Positions 8,672 through 16,374 of a stretch of 64,000 nt of DNA are shown piece after piece. A program made the translations under genes and the position numbers. The notes below the pieces were generated by a model, which did no database searches, had not been told where the DNA came from, and saw nothing but the letters and a program-made list of their open reading frames with translations. Source of the DNA: Gammaproteobacteria bacterium (GTDB taxonomy: Bacteria > Pseudomonadota > Gammaproteobacteria > Pseudomonadales > Pseudohongiellaceae); the NCBI GenBank assembly GCA_021773355.1, contig JAJFKE010000050.1, positions 124,001 through 188,000 of the forward strand. Direction: 5' to 3'. Within the stretch, counting starts at the first letter, position 1, and each line of letters begins with the position of its first letter.

Positions 8672-10786
8672 ATGCAATTAACGATTAAGAACACACTACA
8701 TACTCTTTTTGGGTCTGCTCTATTGCTAACACTCGCTACCTGTGGCCAAGAAAGCAACCAACAGGCAGCCGCTCCCGCAGAAGCAGCAGTGACTTTCAGT
8801 TCGCAAGCCGAAGATGGTGCCACGGCGTTTGCCAGTAATTGTGCTGCTTGCCATGGCGCGAATCTTGAAGGTACAACGCTCGGTCCAATTTTATCTGGAT
8901 TTGCTTTCCTACAAAGGTGGGGCTCGCAAACTCCCGCCCTGCTGCTGAATAATATTCAGGCCAATATGCCTCCCGGCGGCAATGACGGTATCAGTGCGGA
9001 AGACTACATCAATATAGTCGCCCATATTCTGTCAACTAACGGCGTGGATGCTGTAACCACGGCCCTAAGCAACAACACCGATTTTCAGATCAGCGAAAAT
9101 ATTTCCAGCGTGGTCGCACAGCGATCTCGCCCCGAGCCCGAACCCCCTCGGGGAGTGACGGTTGCAGGCAGCATAGAGAACTTTGTTCCAGTAACAGACG
9201 CCATGCTGGAGAACCCTGATCCCGCTGACTGGCCTATGCACCGCCGCGATTATTACGCACACAGTTATAGCCCTCTCGATCAGATCAATACCGACAATGT
9301 GGGTAATCTAAGTCTGGAGTGGGTTTGGAATATGCACGAAGGGGATTCCGAACCTGCACCCTTGGTCTACGACGGCATTATGTATCTGATCAATCCTGGT
9401 AATGTAATCCAGGCATTGGATGCGGCCAGCGGAGAACTAATCTGGGAAAACTGGGCTGGTCCTGCCAACAGGCAGGACATGCGCAATATCGCCATCTATA
9501 ACGATAAGATCATTCAGGCCACCACCGATGCACGGCTAGTCGCATTGGATGCGCGCACCGGTGAGCAGGTCTGGGAAACTGTTGTCGCGGATTCCAGCAA
9601 AGGATTTTCAAACTCCAGCGGACCCATAGTAGCGGATGGCAAGGTGATACTCGGCCTGGCCGGTTGTGCGCGCTATATTCCTGAGGACTGCTATATCAGC
9701 GCGCATGATGCCAATACCGGTGAGCTGGATTGGCGCTTTAATACTATCGCCAAGATGAATGAACCCGGAGGTGATACCTGGGGCGAGCTTGCCGATGTGT
9801 TTCGCGCCGGTGGCGAAACCTGGATTACCGGCAGCTACGATCCTGATCTAAAACTAACCTATTGGGGAACTGCGCAGCAGAAACCCTGGGTGCCGGTAAG
9901 TCGCCACTTAACGATCAATGACGTAGGCCTGTTCACTAACTCCACAGTAGCAGTAAGCACCGATACCGGCGAGTTGGATTGGTTCTTTCAACACGTGCCA
10001 GCGGAAGCCCTGGACCTAGACGAGGTATTCGAGCGTGTACTGGTTAACCGCGGCGATGAGAAGTTTGTTTTCTCACTCGGTAAGTACGGCATACTCTGGA
10101 AAAATGATCGGGTCACTGGCGAGTTCAAAGGCTATAAGGAAACAGTTTTCCAGAATGCCTTCACCAATATAAATGCTGAAACGGGTGAAGTAACTTATCG
10201 TGAAGATATTCAAAACGCCAAGCTCAATGAATGGACTTCAGCCTGCCCCAGCAGTACCGGTGGTAAAGACTGGCACTCCATGACCTACCATGAGCCCAGC
10301 GGAACCATCATTGCTCCGTTGAGTCAGACCTGCCTGGAAAATGCGGCGCGCGAAGTAGCCTTGGTTCAAGGCGGCGGCGGACTCGCTGCAAGCAGAAAGT
10401 TTTTTGAAATGCCGGGAACCGATGGCAATCTCGGAAAAATTGGCGCGTACAACGTGGATACCATGGAAGAAGTATGGAGCTACCAGCAACGTGCTTCCTT
10501 CCACACCGGCACCATGTCCACCGCGGGTAACCTAGTATTCGTTGGCGATCTCGATCGCCGCTTTAAGGCTTTCGATGTAAGCAGCGGAGAGATTGTCTGG
10601 GAAACTCGACTGGGCACATCGGTGCAAGGTCATCCAGTGTCCTTCGCCATAGATGGCAAGCAATATATTGCGGTAACTGCCGCTCTCGGCGGCACCAGCC
10701 CGCGAACAGTGCCGGGTGTCATACTTACGGAAATTAAATACCCTCGATGGGGAAATGCAGTCTATGTATTTAGTCTTCCCGACTAG
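8672..10786 (+). CDS. Quinohaemoprotein dehydrogenase, cytochrome c plus PQQ propeller, lipoprotein (copy 1)
   Basis: 704 residues. LATC at 21-24 is a probable lipobox, so membrane anchoring in the periplasm is likely. A cytochrome c domain follows (CAACH at 57-61; ANMPPGG supplies the probable distal Met). The rest is an eight-bladed PQQ-type propeller with repeated AxDxxTGExxW tryptophan-docking motifs. It keeps an Asp-Leu-Asp (ALDLDEVFER) at the catalytic-Asp position. The blade that normally reads WGTGNP reads WGTAQQKPW, so the canonical Asn is missing, and the usual GGEYGxRG is replaced by GCARYIPEDC. Substrate is therefore uncertain, although electron transfer from PQQ to the fused haem is the expected chemistry. 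A close paralogue follows. Confidence 0.85.
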   Translation: MQLTIKNTLHTLFGSALLLTLATCGQESNQQAAAPAEAAVTFSSQAEDGATAFASNCAACHGANLEGTTLGPILSGFAFLQRWGSQTPALLLNNIQANMPPGGNDGISAEDYINIVAHILSTNGVDAVTTALSNNTDFQISENISSVVAQRSRPEPEPPRGVTVAGSIENFVPVTDAMLENPDPADWPMHRRDYYAHSYSPLDQINTDNVGNLSLEWVWNMHEGDSEPAPLVYDGIMYLINPGNVIQALDAASGELIWENWAGPANRQDMRNIAIYNDKIIQATTDARLVALDARTGEQVWETVVADSSKGFSNSSGPIVADGKVILGLAGCARYIPEDCYISAHDANTGELDWRFNTIAKMNEPGGDTWGELADVFRAGGETWITGSYDPDLKLTYWGTAQQKPWVPVSRHLTINDVGLFTNSTVAVSTDTGELDWFFQHVPAEALDLDEVFERVLVNRGDEKFVFSLGKYGILWKNDRVTGEFKGYKETVFQNAFTNINAETGEVTYREDIQNAKLNEWTSACPSSTGGKDWHSMTYHEPSGTIIAPLSQTCLENAAREVALVQGGGGLAASRKFFEMPGTDGNLGKIGAYNVDTMEEVWSYQQRASFHTGTMSTAGNLVFVGDLDRRFKAFDVSSGEIVWETRLGTSVQGHPVSFAIDGKQYIAVTAALGGTSPRTVPGVILTEIKYPRWGNAVYVFSLPD

Positions 10787-10830
10787 ATTCGGCTGACAAC
10801 AATGAGCAGTGCTCAGAGGTGTAACTAAGA

Positions 10831-12936
10831 ATGAGAATTAGAAATCATGCTTTAGGAATACTTTGTTTGAGCCTGCTCACTGCTTGCGGTAACGAAGGCC
10901 AATCCGATACGCCAACTCCTGTTGTTGCAAGCTTCAGTGCACAAGCCGATGCTGGCGTGGACGCTTATTCGGTAAATTGCGCGGCCTGTCATGGGGCTAA
11001 CTTGGAAGGCAGCGCACTGGGTCCGATACTAAGCGGCCAGGCGTTCCTGGGTCAGTGGGGTCTGCAGTCCCCAGCTGATTTCCTTAATTACCTCAAAGCC
11101 AATATGCCTCCTGGTGGCAATGAATCCGTGAGCGATGATGACTACATCAATATTGTCGCCCATGTGATGCGCAGCAGTGGCGTCGGCGATTCCAATCCTG
11201 TCCTAAGTGCCAACTCCGATTATCCCCTGGCTAGCAACATCCCCGGTGCGGCGAGTGTAATTGCGCAGCAACAACAAGCGGATGCTGCACCTACTGGTGT
11301 AATCAGACCCGGTACCGTGGAAAACTTCATCCCCATTAGCGATGCCATGTTAAGCAATCCTGCGCCAGGGGATTGGCCGATGCTGCGGCGCAACTATCAG
11401 GCCTGGAGCTTCAGCCCACTCGACCAAATAAACACCGACAATGTAAAGGATCTGAAACTGGAATGGGTTTGGAGTATGCACGATGGCGATTCCGAACCCT
11501 CCCCTCTGGTGTACAACGGTACTATCTATCTGATTAATCCCAGCAATATCATTCAGGCACTGGACGGTAAGACTGGCGATTTAATCTGGGAGCATCACGC
11601 CGGCCCTGTGGACAGCGAAGACATGCGCAACATCGCAATCTACAAGGACAAGATTATCCACGCCACCACCGATGCCCGGCTACTTGCTCTGGATGCGCGA
11701 ACTGGCGAGCCAGTCTGGGAAACCCGGATCGCCGATGGCAGCAAGGGCTTTGAAAATTCCAGCGGACCCATAGTTGCTGACGGCAAAGTTATTCAAGGCC
11801 TTGCAGGTTGCTCTCGCTATATTGAGGAAGACTGTTTTATAAGTGCCCACGATGCCAATACCGGAGAACTGCGATGGCGCTTTAAAACCGTCGCCGAATC
11901 CGGGGAGCCGGGCGGAGATACCTGGGGCAACATAGAAGACCTGTTCCGTGCCGGTGGCGAAACCTGGATTACGGGAAGCTATGACCCGGACTCGAACACA
12001 ACTTATTGGGGAACCGCGCAACAAAAGCCGTGGATGCCAGCAAGCCGCAATCTTTCCATATTTGATACAGGATTATTCACCAACTCCACCGTCGCCATAA
12101 ACGTGGAGAACGGTTCCCTCAACTGGTTTTTCCAACACGTACCAGCGGAGGCACTGGATCTGGACGAGGTGTTCGAACGAGTACTGATTGATCGAGACGA
12201 TGATAAACTGGTATTTTCCATTGGCAAGCATGGAATACTGTGGAAGCACAATCGTGAAAGCGGTGAATTCATCTCTCATCTGGAAACTATCTTTCAGAAC
12301 GCCTTTAGCAACATCGATTCCGCAACAGGTACCGTCACTTACCGCGACGACATAGCCAACGCGCAGTTAGATCAGTGGATCAGTGTCTGCCCCAGCACGG
12401 CGGGCGGCAAAGACTGGCACTCCATGACTTATCACGAACCCAGTGCCAACTTGATCATCCCGCTTAGTCAATCCTGCCTGGAAATTTCAGCGCGCGAGGT
12501 CCCATTGGTTCAGGGTGCCGGTGGCACGGCAGCGAATCGACGCTGGTTCGAAATGCCTGGCTCCGATGGCAACATGGGAAAGCTGGCGGCATTCAATGTG
12601 GATTCGATGCAAGAGGTATGGAGTTATGAGCAGCGTGCAGCATTCCTAACCGGCACTATTTCCACGGCCGGAAATCTTGTATTTGTGGGGGATCTGGACC
12701 GCCGTTTTCGAGCCTTCGATGCCCGTAATGGCGAGATCCTGTGGGAAACCAGACTTGGCACCTCTGTACAGGGGCATCCGGTCACATTCGCCATCGAGGG
12801 TAAACAGTATATTGCCGTGACTACCGCCATGGGTGCCCGCGGCGTTAGCCCACGAACCGTACCCCGGGTGATTGCTCCTGATGTACGCCATCCAGGCAAC
12901 GGCAATGCCCTGTATGTTTTTAGTCTTGCGGACTAA
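10831..12936 (+). CDS. Quinohaemoprotein dehydrogenase, cytochrome c plus PQQ propeller, lipoprotein (copy 2)
   Basis: 701 residues, collinear with the preceding protein from end to end and very similar in sequence, so the pair is a tandem duplication. LLTAC gives a clearer lipobox (Cys19). The haem motif is CAACH at 50-54 and ANMPPGG is kept. The propeller shares every divergent feature of copy 1: GCSRYIEEDC, WGTAQQKPW and ALDLDEVFER. Copy 2 has a small insertion (GARG) in the last blade. A 44-base gap with only a short palindrome (TGAGCAGTGCTCA, near 10803) separates the two copies, so they are likely one transcript. Different substrate ranges for the two copies are plausible but not shown. 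Confidence 0.85.
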   Translation: MRIRNHALGILCLSLLTACGNEGQSDTPTPVVASFSAQADAGVDAYSVNCAACHGANLEGSALGPILSGQAFLGQWGLQSPADFLNYLKANMPPGGNESVSDDDYINIVAHVMRSSGVGDSNPVLSANSDYPLASNIPGAASVIAQQQQADAAPTGVIRPGTVENFIPISDAMLSNPAPGDWPMLRRNYQAWSFSPLDQINTDNVKDLKLEWVWSMHDGDSEPSPLVYNGTIYLINPSNIIQALDGKTGDLIWEHHAGPVDSEDMRNIAIYKDKIIHATTDARLLALDARTGEPVWETRIADGSKGFENSSGPIVADGKVIQGLAGCSRYIEEDCFISAHDANTGELRWRFKTVAESGEPGGDTWGNIEDLFRAGGETWITGSYDPDSNTTYWGTAQQKPWMPASRNLSIFDTGLFTNSTVAINVENGSLNWFFQHVPAEALDLDEVFERVLIDRDDDKLVFSIGKHGILWKHNRESGEFISHLETIFQNAFSNIDSATGTVTYRDDIANAQLDQWISVCPSTAGGKDWHSMTYHEPSANLIIPLSQSCLEISAREVPLVQGAGGTAANRRWFEMPGSDGNMGKLAAFNVDSMQEVWSYEQRAAFLTGTISTAGNLVFVGDLDRRFRAFDARNGEILWETRLGTSVQGHPVTFAIEGKQYIAVTTAMGARGVSPRTVPRVIAPDVRHPGNGNALYVFSLAD

Positions 12937-13027
12937 ATTCAGAGTACAATCTACTCGTCAAACCTGCATTAAATGCTGAATCCATTTCAGCAGCCCTTCT
13001 CCACAACTGCAATAGGAACAATCCACT

Positions 13028-13576
13028 ATGGCCCGCCGTTATGATGAAATGACAGCAGAACATATCGCCTTTGTCGAACAGCAGAAGCTTTTTTTTGTAG
13101 GCACCGCCGCCAACGATGGCACCATCAACGTCTCACCCAAGGGTTGGGAGAGCTTGCGCGTGTTATCAGCAAACCGCATTGTGTGGATGAATATTACCGG
13201 AAGTGGCAATGAGACAGCTGCTCATCTTGCGCAAAATGAACGCATGACTATTATGTTCTGCGCCTTTGATGGTAGTCCTAAAATTCTTCGTCTTTACGGC
13301 AAAGCCGTTGCGGCCCATCCCAGAGACGAGCAATGGAATGAACTCTCCGCGATGTTTGAGCCACATGTGAGTGCAAGACAGTACGTGGACTTCAGAATAG
13401 AACTAGCTCAGACATCCTGCGGCTTTGGTGTGCCATTCTATGACTTCGTCGAGGAGCGAGATAATATGGATAAATGGCTCGCCTCTAAAGGAAACGACGG
13501 AATTGAAGATTACTGGCGAGAAAAGAATCAAGTGAGTCTGGACGGTTTGCCTACCCATATTTTCGAAGAAGATTAA
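13028..13576 (+). CDS. Pyridoxamine 5'-phosphate oxidase family protein
   Basis: 182 residues with the split-barrel FMN-binding pattern of the family: an N-terminal FVEQQKLFFVGTAANDGTINVSPKG segment, then IVWMNITGSGNETAAHLAQN and RMTIMFCAFDGSPKILRLYGKA. Such proteins bind FMN or F420 and act as oxidases or reductases; this subgroup is not characterised, and true PdxH residues for PLP synthesis are not evident. It opens a run of five short genes in the same direction (13028-15403) after the quinohaemoproteins. Confidence 0.75.
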   Translation: MARRYDEMTAEHIAFVEQQKLFFVGTAANDGTINVSPKGWESLRVLSANRIVWMNITGSGNETAAHLAQNERMTIMFCAFDGSPKILRLYGKAVAAHPRDEQWNELSAMFEPHVSARQYVDFRIELAQTSCGFGVPFYDFVEERDNMDKWLASKGNDGIEDYWREKNQVSLDGLPTHIFEED

Positions 13577-13610
13577 AACAACAGCCTTTCTTATCAGGAC
13601 AAAATAAACA

Positions 13611-14036
13611 ATGAACGACGAGACTGAAAACCAAACCATCGACGATGACGAAGTCGTGCAAGAAAAGCCTTCAAACATTGGGCACATCGAATGGATGGAT
13701 TTGACTGTTGATGACGCTTCCCGGGTGAGAGACTTTTATACCTCGGTAGTTGGCTGGACCAGCACTGAAGTAGACATGGGCACCTACAGCGACTTCAACA
13801 TCAATCTTCCTGGCACGCAAGATACCATAGCGGGCGTCTGTCATGCCCGCGGCGGCAACGCGAATTTACCCAGCCAATGGCTTATCTATGTCCGCGTTGA
13901 AAGTGTTTCCGAAAGCGCAAATCAATGTACGCAACTTGGCGGTAAAGTATTGGACGGACCTCGAAGAATGGGCGGCAGCCATTTCTGCGTTATTCAAGAT
14001 CCCGCCGGTGCAGTTATGGCGCTGATATCCGACTAG
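13611..14036 (+). CDS. VOC (glyoxalase/bleomycin resistance) family protein
   Basis: 141 residues. After an acidic, poorly conserved N-terminal 20 residues comes a single betaalphabetabetabeta unit pair typical of VOC proteins: HIEWMDLTVDDASRVRDFYT, VVGW, then GGKVLDGPRRMGG and FCVIQDPAGAVMALI. These proteins bind a divalent metal and act on small molecules or bind antibiotics. The metal-ligand His/Glu set here is not obvious, so enzymatic activity is uncertain. It sits 34 bases after the PPOX-family gene and 17 bases before a GFA gene, probably in one transcript. Confidence 0.8.
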   Translation: MNDETENQTIDDDEVVQEKPSNIGHIEWMDLTVDDASRVRDFYTSVVGWTSTEVDMGTYSDFNINLPGTQDTIAGVCHARGGNANLPSQWLIYVRVESVSESANQCTQLGGKVLDGPRRMGGSHFCVIQDPAGAVMALISD

Positions 14037-14053
14037 GGACCCTCTGATTATTC

Positions 14054-14425
14054 ATGAAAATTTTAAAAGGCAAGTGTCACTGTGGCGCAGTCGAGTTTGA
14101 AGTACGATCCGAGAACGGCCCGGTAGGGATGAAGCGTTGTGACTGTTCCTTATGCTCAAGGAAGGGTGCGATTATGGCTACATCCTTACTTGCCGATCTT
14201 AGGGTTACCAAGGGTGAAGACAAACTGAGCCTATACCAGTGGAATACCAAGATTGCGCGTCACTATTTTTGTTCTATTTGTGGAATCTACACCCATCATC
14301 AACGACGCAAGGCACCAGATGAATACGGTTATAATGTCGCCTGCATAGAGGGTCTGAACCTTCAAGATCTGGGGGATATCCCAATGACGGATGGTATTAG
14401 CATGAGTGTAGAGGAATGCGAATAG
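14054..14425 (+). CDS. GFA/CENP-V family zinc protein
   Basis: 123 residues with the full cysteine set of the family: GKCHCGAVEFEV (CxC), CDCSLCSRKG (CxxC) and FCSICGIYTHH (CxxC). The fold binds structural and catalytic zinc. The name-giving Gfa was described as binding glutathione and formaldehyde, but most family members have no proven activity. Together with fghA at 4608 it could belong to a formaldehyde-related function, a weak inference because the two are not in one operon. The start is ATG 14054. Confidence 0.85.
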   Translation: MKILKGKCHCGAVEFEVRSENGPVGMKRCDCSLCSRKGAIMATSLLADLRVTKGEDKLSLYQWNTKIARHYFCSICGIYTHHQRRKAPDEYGYNVACIEGLNLQDLGDIPMTDGISMSVEECE

Positions 14426-14483
14426 ATTTACTTAAGCAAGTCGATCCCGTCTAAGCCCAATTAGAGAAACAGCGGAAAATACA

Positions 14484-14957
14484 ATGACCGGTACAGTCGA
14501 AAGAATCTATATCATCAAGCAACGTCGCGAAGTTCCACAACAGGTAGAGTCAGCCGTACTTGAAGCGAGTAAAGGCATTGTGGGTGATCGCTATCATCAA
14601 CACGCCCTGGAATGTCTTGATGCGGGAGATGAAGTGCAACAGAATCATCTAAGCCTAATCGAGCAGGAACAATTGGATGCTTTCCTGGTGCGAAACAATG
14701 CGGAGATAGACTACGGCAACTTCAGACGCAATATAGTGACTAGCGGAATCGATTTAAATGCGCTAGTAGGTAAACAGTTCAGAGTTGGTCATGCTCTGTG
14801 CATGGGTGTTGAATTCTGCGAGCCCTGTGCGTTCTTAGCCGCCACGGTTCATCGTGCGGTGCTACCTGAGCTTGAGGAAAAAGCCGGTTTGCGAGCCGTT
14901 GTTCTGGAGGACGGCAGCGTGGACGCAGGAAACGAGATTGTGCCTGCACAGGATTAG
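14484..14957 (+). CDS. MOSC domain protein
   Basis: 157 residues, one MOSC domain. Seen are the GIVGDRYHQ segment, the FRRNIVTSGIDLNALVG core motif and a late CEPC pair (EFCEPCAF) that corresponds to the conserved cysteine region. MOSC proteins handle molybdenum cofactor sulfur or use Moco-dependent chemistry in detoxification of N-hydroxylated compounds. Start ATG 14484. The following membrane-protein gene begins two bases after its stop. Confidence 0.85.
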   Translation: MTGTVERIYIIKQRREVPQQVESAVLEASKGIVGDRYHQHALECLDAGDEVQQNHLSLIEQEQLDAFLVRNNAEIDYGNFRRNIVTSGIDLNALVGKQFRVGHALCMGVEFCEPCAFLAATVHRAVLPELEEKAGLRAVVLEDGSVDAGNEIVPAQD

Positions 14958-14959
14958 CA

Positions 14960-15403
14960 ATGAATCTTATAAGCTTACTGTCGGAAAATATTAAACGGCG
15001 TCCACACTGGATGAACGGCCTGATGTTGTTCTGTGCCTACATGACTTTTGTCTACCTGCCCTGGGACATATTTTTAAAACCCTTGGCGGAAGATCAGGAA
15101 GTGTGGTTCGGATTTCTGTTCACCGGCTGGGAGGCAAAAATCGGTGCTCTGGCACATTGGTTTGTATATGGCGCAGGCTTTTGGGGTTTCTGGAAGATGA
15201 AACCCTGGATGTTCCCTTGGGCCGCGCTGTATACCTTACAGATCGCCGTCGGCATGTTCGTCTGGAGTTTTCTAGATGAAAGAGGCAGCGGAATCATCAG
15301 CGGTTTAGTGGTCGCAATTCCGTTTCTGTTACTCACTATAGCGCTCTGGAGATCCAGTTATTTTCGAGCAATCGGCGCATCGATTGCGGCTGGCGAGTCC
15401 TGA
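14960..15403 (+). CDS. Integral membrane protein of unknown function
   Basis: 147 residues with about four hydrophobic segments (residues 19-37, 60-78, 83-106 and 111-128) and many aromatic residues (WFGFLF, FWGFWKMKPWMFPWAAL). I do not recognise the family. Its stop overlaps the start of the next gene by one base (TGATG), and it follows the MOSC gene by two bases, so the three are translationally linked. It may support the exported PqqB-like protein or be a small quinone/redox-linked membrane component; nothing in the sequence decides. Confidence 0.6.
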   Translation: MNLISLLSENIKRRPHWMNGLMLFCAYMTFVYLPWDIFLKPLAEDQEVWFGFLFTGWEAKIGALAHWFVYGAGFWGFWKMKPWMFPWAALYTLQIAVGMFVWSFLDERGSGIISGLVVAIPFLLLTIALWRSSYFRAIGASIAAGES

Positions 15404-16335
15404 TGCATCGAGTTCCTACCTTTCTATTGACGATTTTCACGCTTGCAGCTAGTTGCATGGCACTCGCGCAAACTGATGCACCCTATATCTATATTTTGGG
15501 TGTGGCACAGGATGCCGGTTATCCACAGATAGGTTGTTATGAGAGTCACTGCCTGCCTGGCTGGGAAGACCCAAGACTAAGAAGAGGGGCAACTTCAATA
15601 GCTGTGATCGATCCAGGCTCAAGACAGAAGTTTCTATTCGAGGCGACTCCCAACCTACCTGCGCAGTTATATCAACTTGAAACGGAAGCCCCCGGAGAAA
15701 CTTACCAGCTGGCAGGTGTTTTTCTTACTCATGCGCATATAGGACACTATGCCGGTCTTATGTTCTTCGGCCATGAAGCAATGTCCACATCAAACCTCAC
15801 GGTCTACGCCATGCCGCGCATGCTTGAATTTTTGAAAAACAGTGGCCCCTGGAGCCAACTGTCAGAGTTTAACAATATTCAGTTGCAGCCATTGCAAAAC
15901 CAAATACAAGAGAGTTTTTCTGAACTGCAGGTCACCCCCTTCCTGGTTCCACACAGAGACGAATTCTCGGAAACCGTCGGCTACGAAATCGCAGGGCCCA
16001 ACAAGAAAGCAGTCTTTATTCCAGACATTAATAAGTGGTCAGTTTGGGATCGGGACTTGGCTGCCTTGGTACAGACCGTCGATTATGCGCTAATTGATGC
16101 GACTTTCTATGCGGATGGGGAATTGCCCGGCCGCGATATGTCGCAAATTCCCCACCCCTTTGTTGCTGAGAGCATGACTGTACTGCAAACGTTAACAGAA
16201 GCGGAAAGGGCAAAAATTTGGTTCATTCACTTTAACCACACTAACCCATTACTGAACAGGGAAAGTGAAGAAAGCCGGTATGTTATTTCGCAGGGATTTA
16301 ATATCGCTGCGGAAGGAGTTCGTCTGCCGCTGTGA
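15403..16335 (+). CDS. Exported PqqB-like metallo-beta-lactamase fold protein
   Basis: 310 residues with an apparent Sec signal peptide (LLTIFTLAASCMALAQ). The body follows PqqB-like MBL proteins: YILGVAQDAGYPQIGC, then ATPNLPAQLY, FLTHAHIGHYAGL (His110, His112, His115 with Gly in place of the Asp of HxHxDH), VPHRDEFSETVGY and IHFNHTNPLL near the end. PqqB itself is cytoplasmic and hydroxylates a PQQ precursor with iron; this paralogue is predicted to be periplasmic, so a different role is likely. Association with quinoprotein genes is notable. The start overlaps the previous stop by one base. Confidence 0.75.
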   Translation: MHRVPTFLLTIFTLAASCMALAQTDAPYIYILGVAQDAGYPQIGCYESHCLPGWEDPRLRRGATSIAVIDPGSRQKFLFEATPNLPAQLYQLETEAPGETYQLAGVFLTHAHIGHYAGLMFFGHEAMSTSNLTVYAMPRMLEFLKNSGPWSQLSEFNNIQLQPLQNQIQESFSELQVTPFLVPHRDEFSETVGYEIAGPNKKAVFIPDINKWSVWDRDLAALVQTVDYALIDATFYADGELPGRDMSQIPHPFVAESMTVLQTLTEAERAKIWFIHFNHTNPLLNRESEESRYVISQGFNIAAEGVRLPL

Positions 16336-16374
16336 TGTAGACTGTTTTATTACAGTATTTACCTTCTGCAGGAA

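Noticed and set aside
11680..12905. Several minus-strand open frames inside the second quinohaemoprotein gene
   Set aside because: They lie opposite a well-supported coding gene, show no motifs or ribosome sites, and are typical shadows of a GC-biased coding strand.
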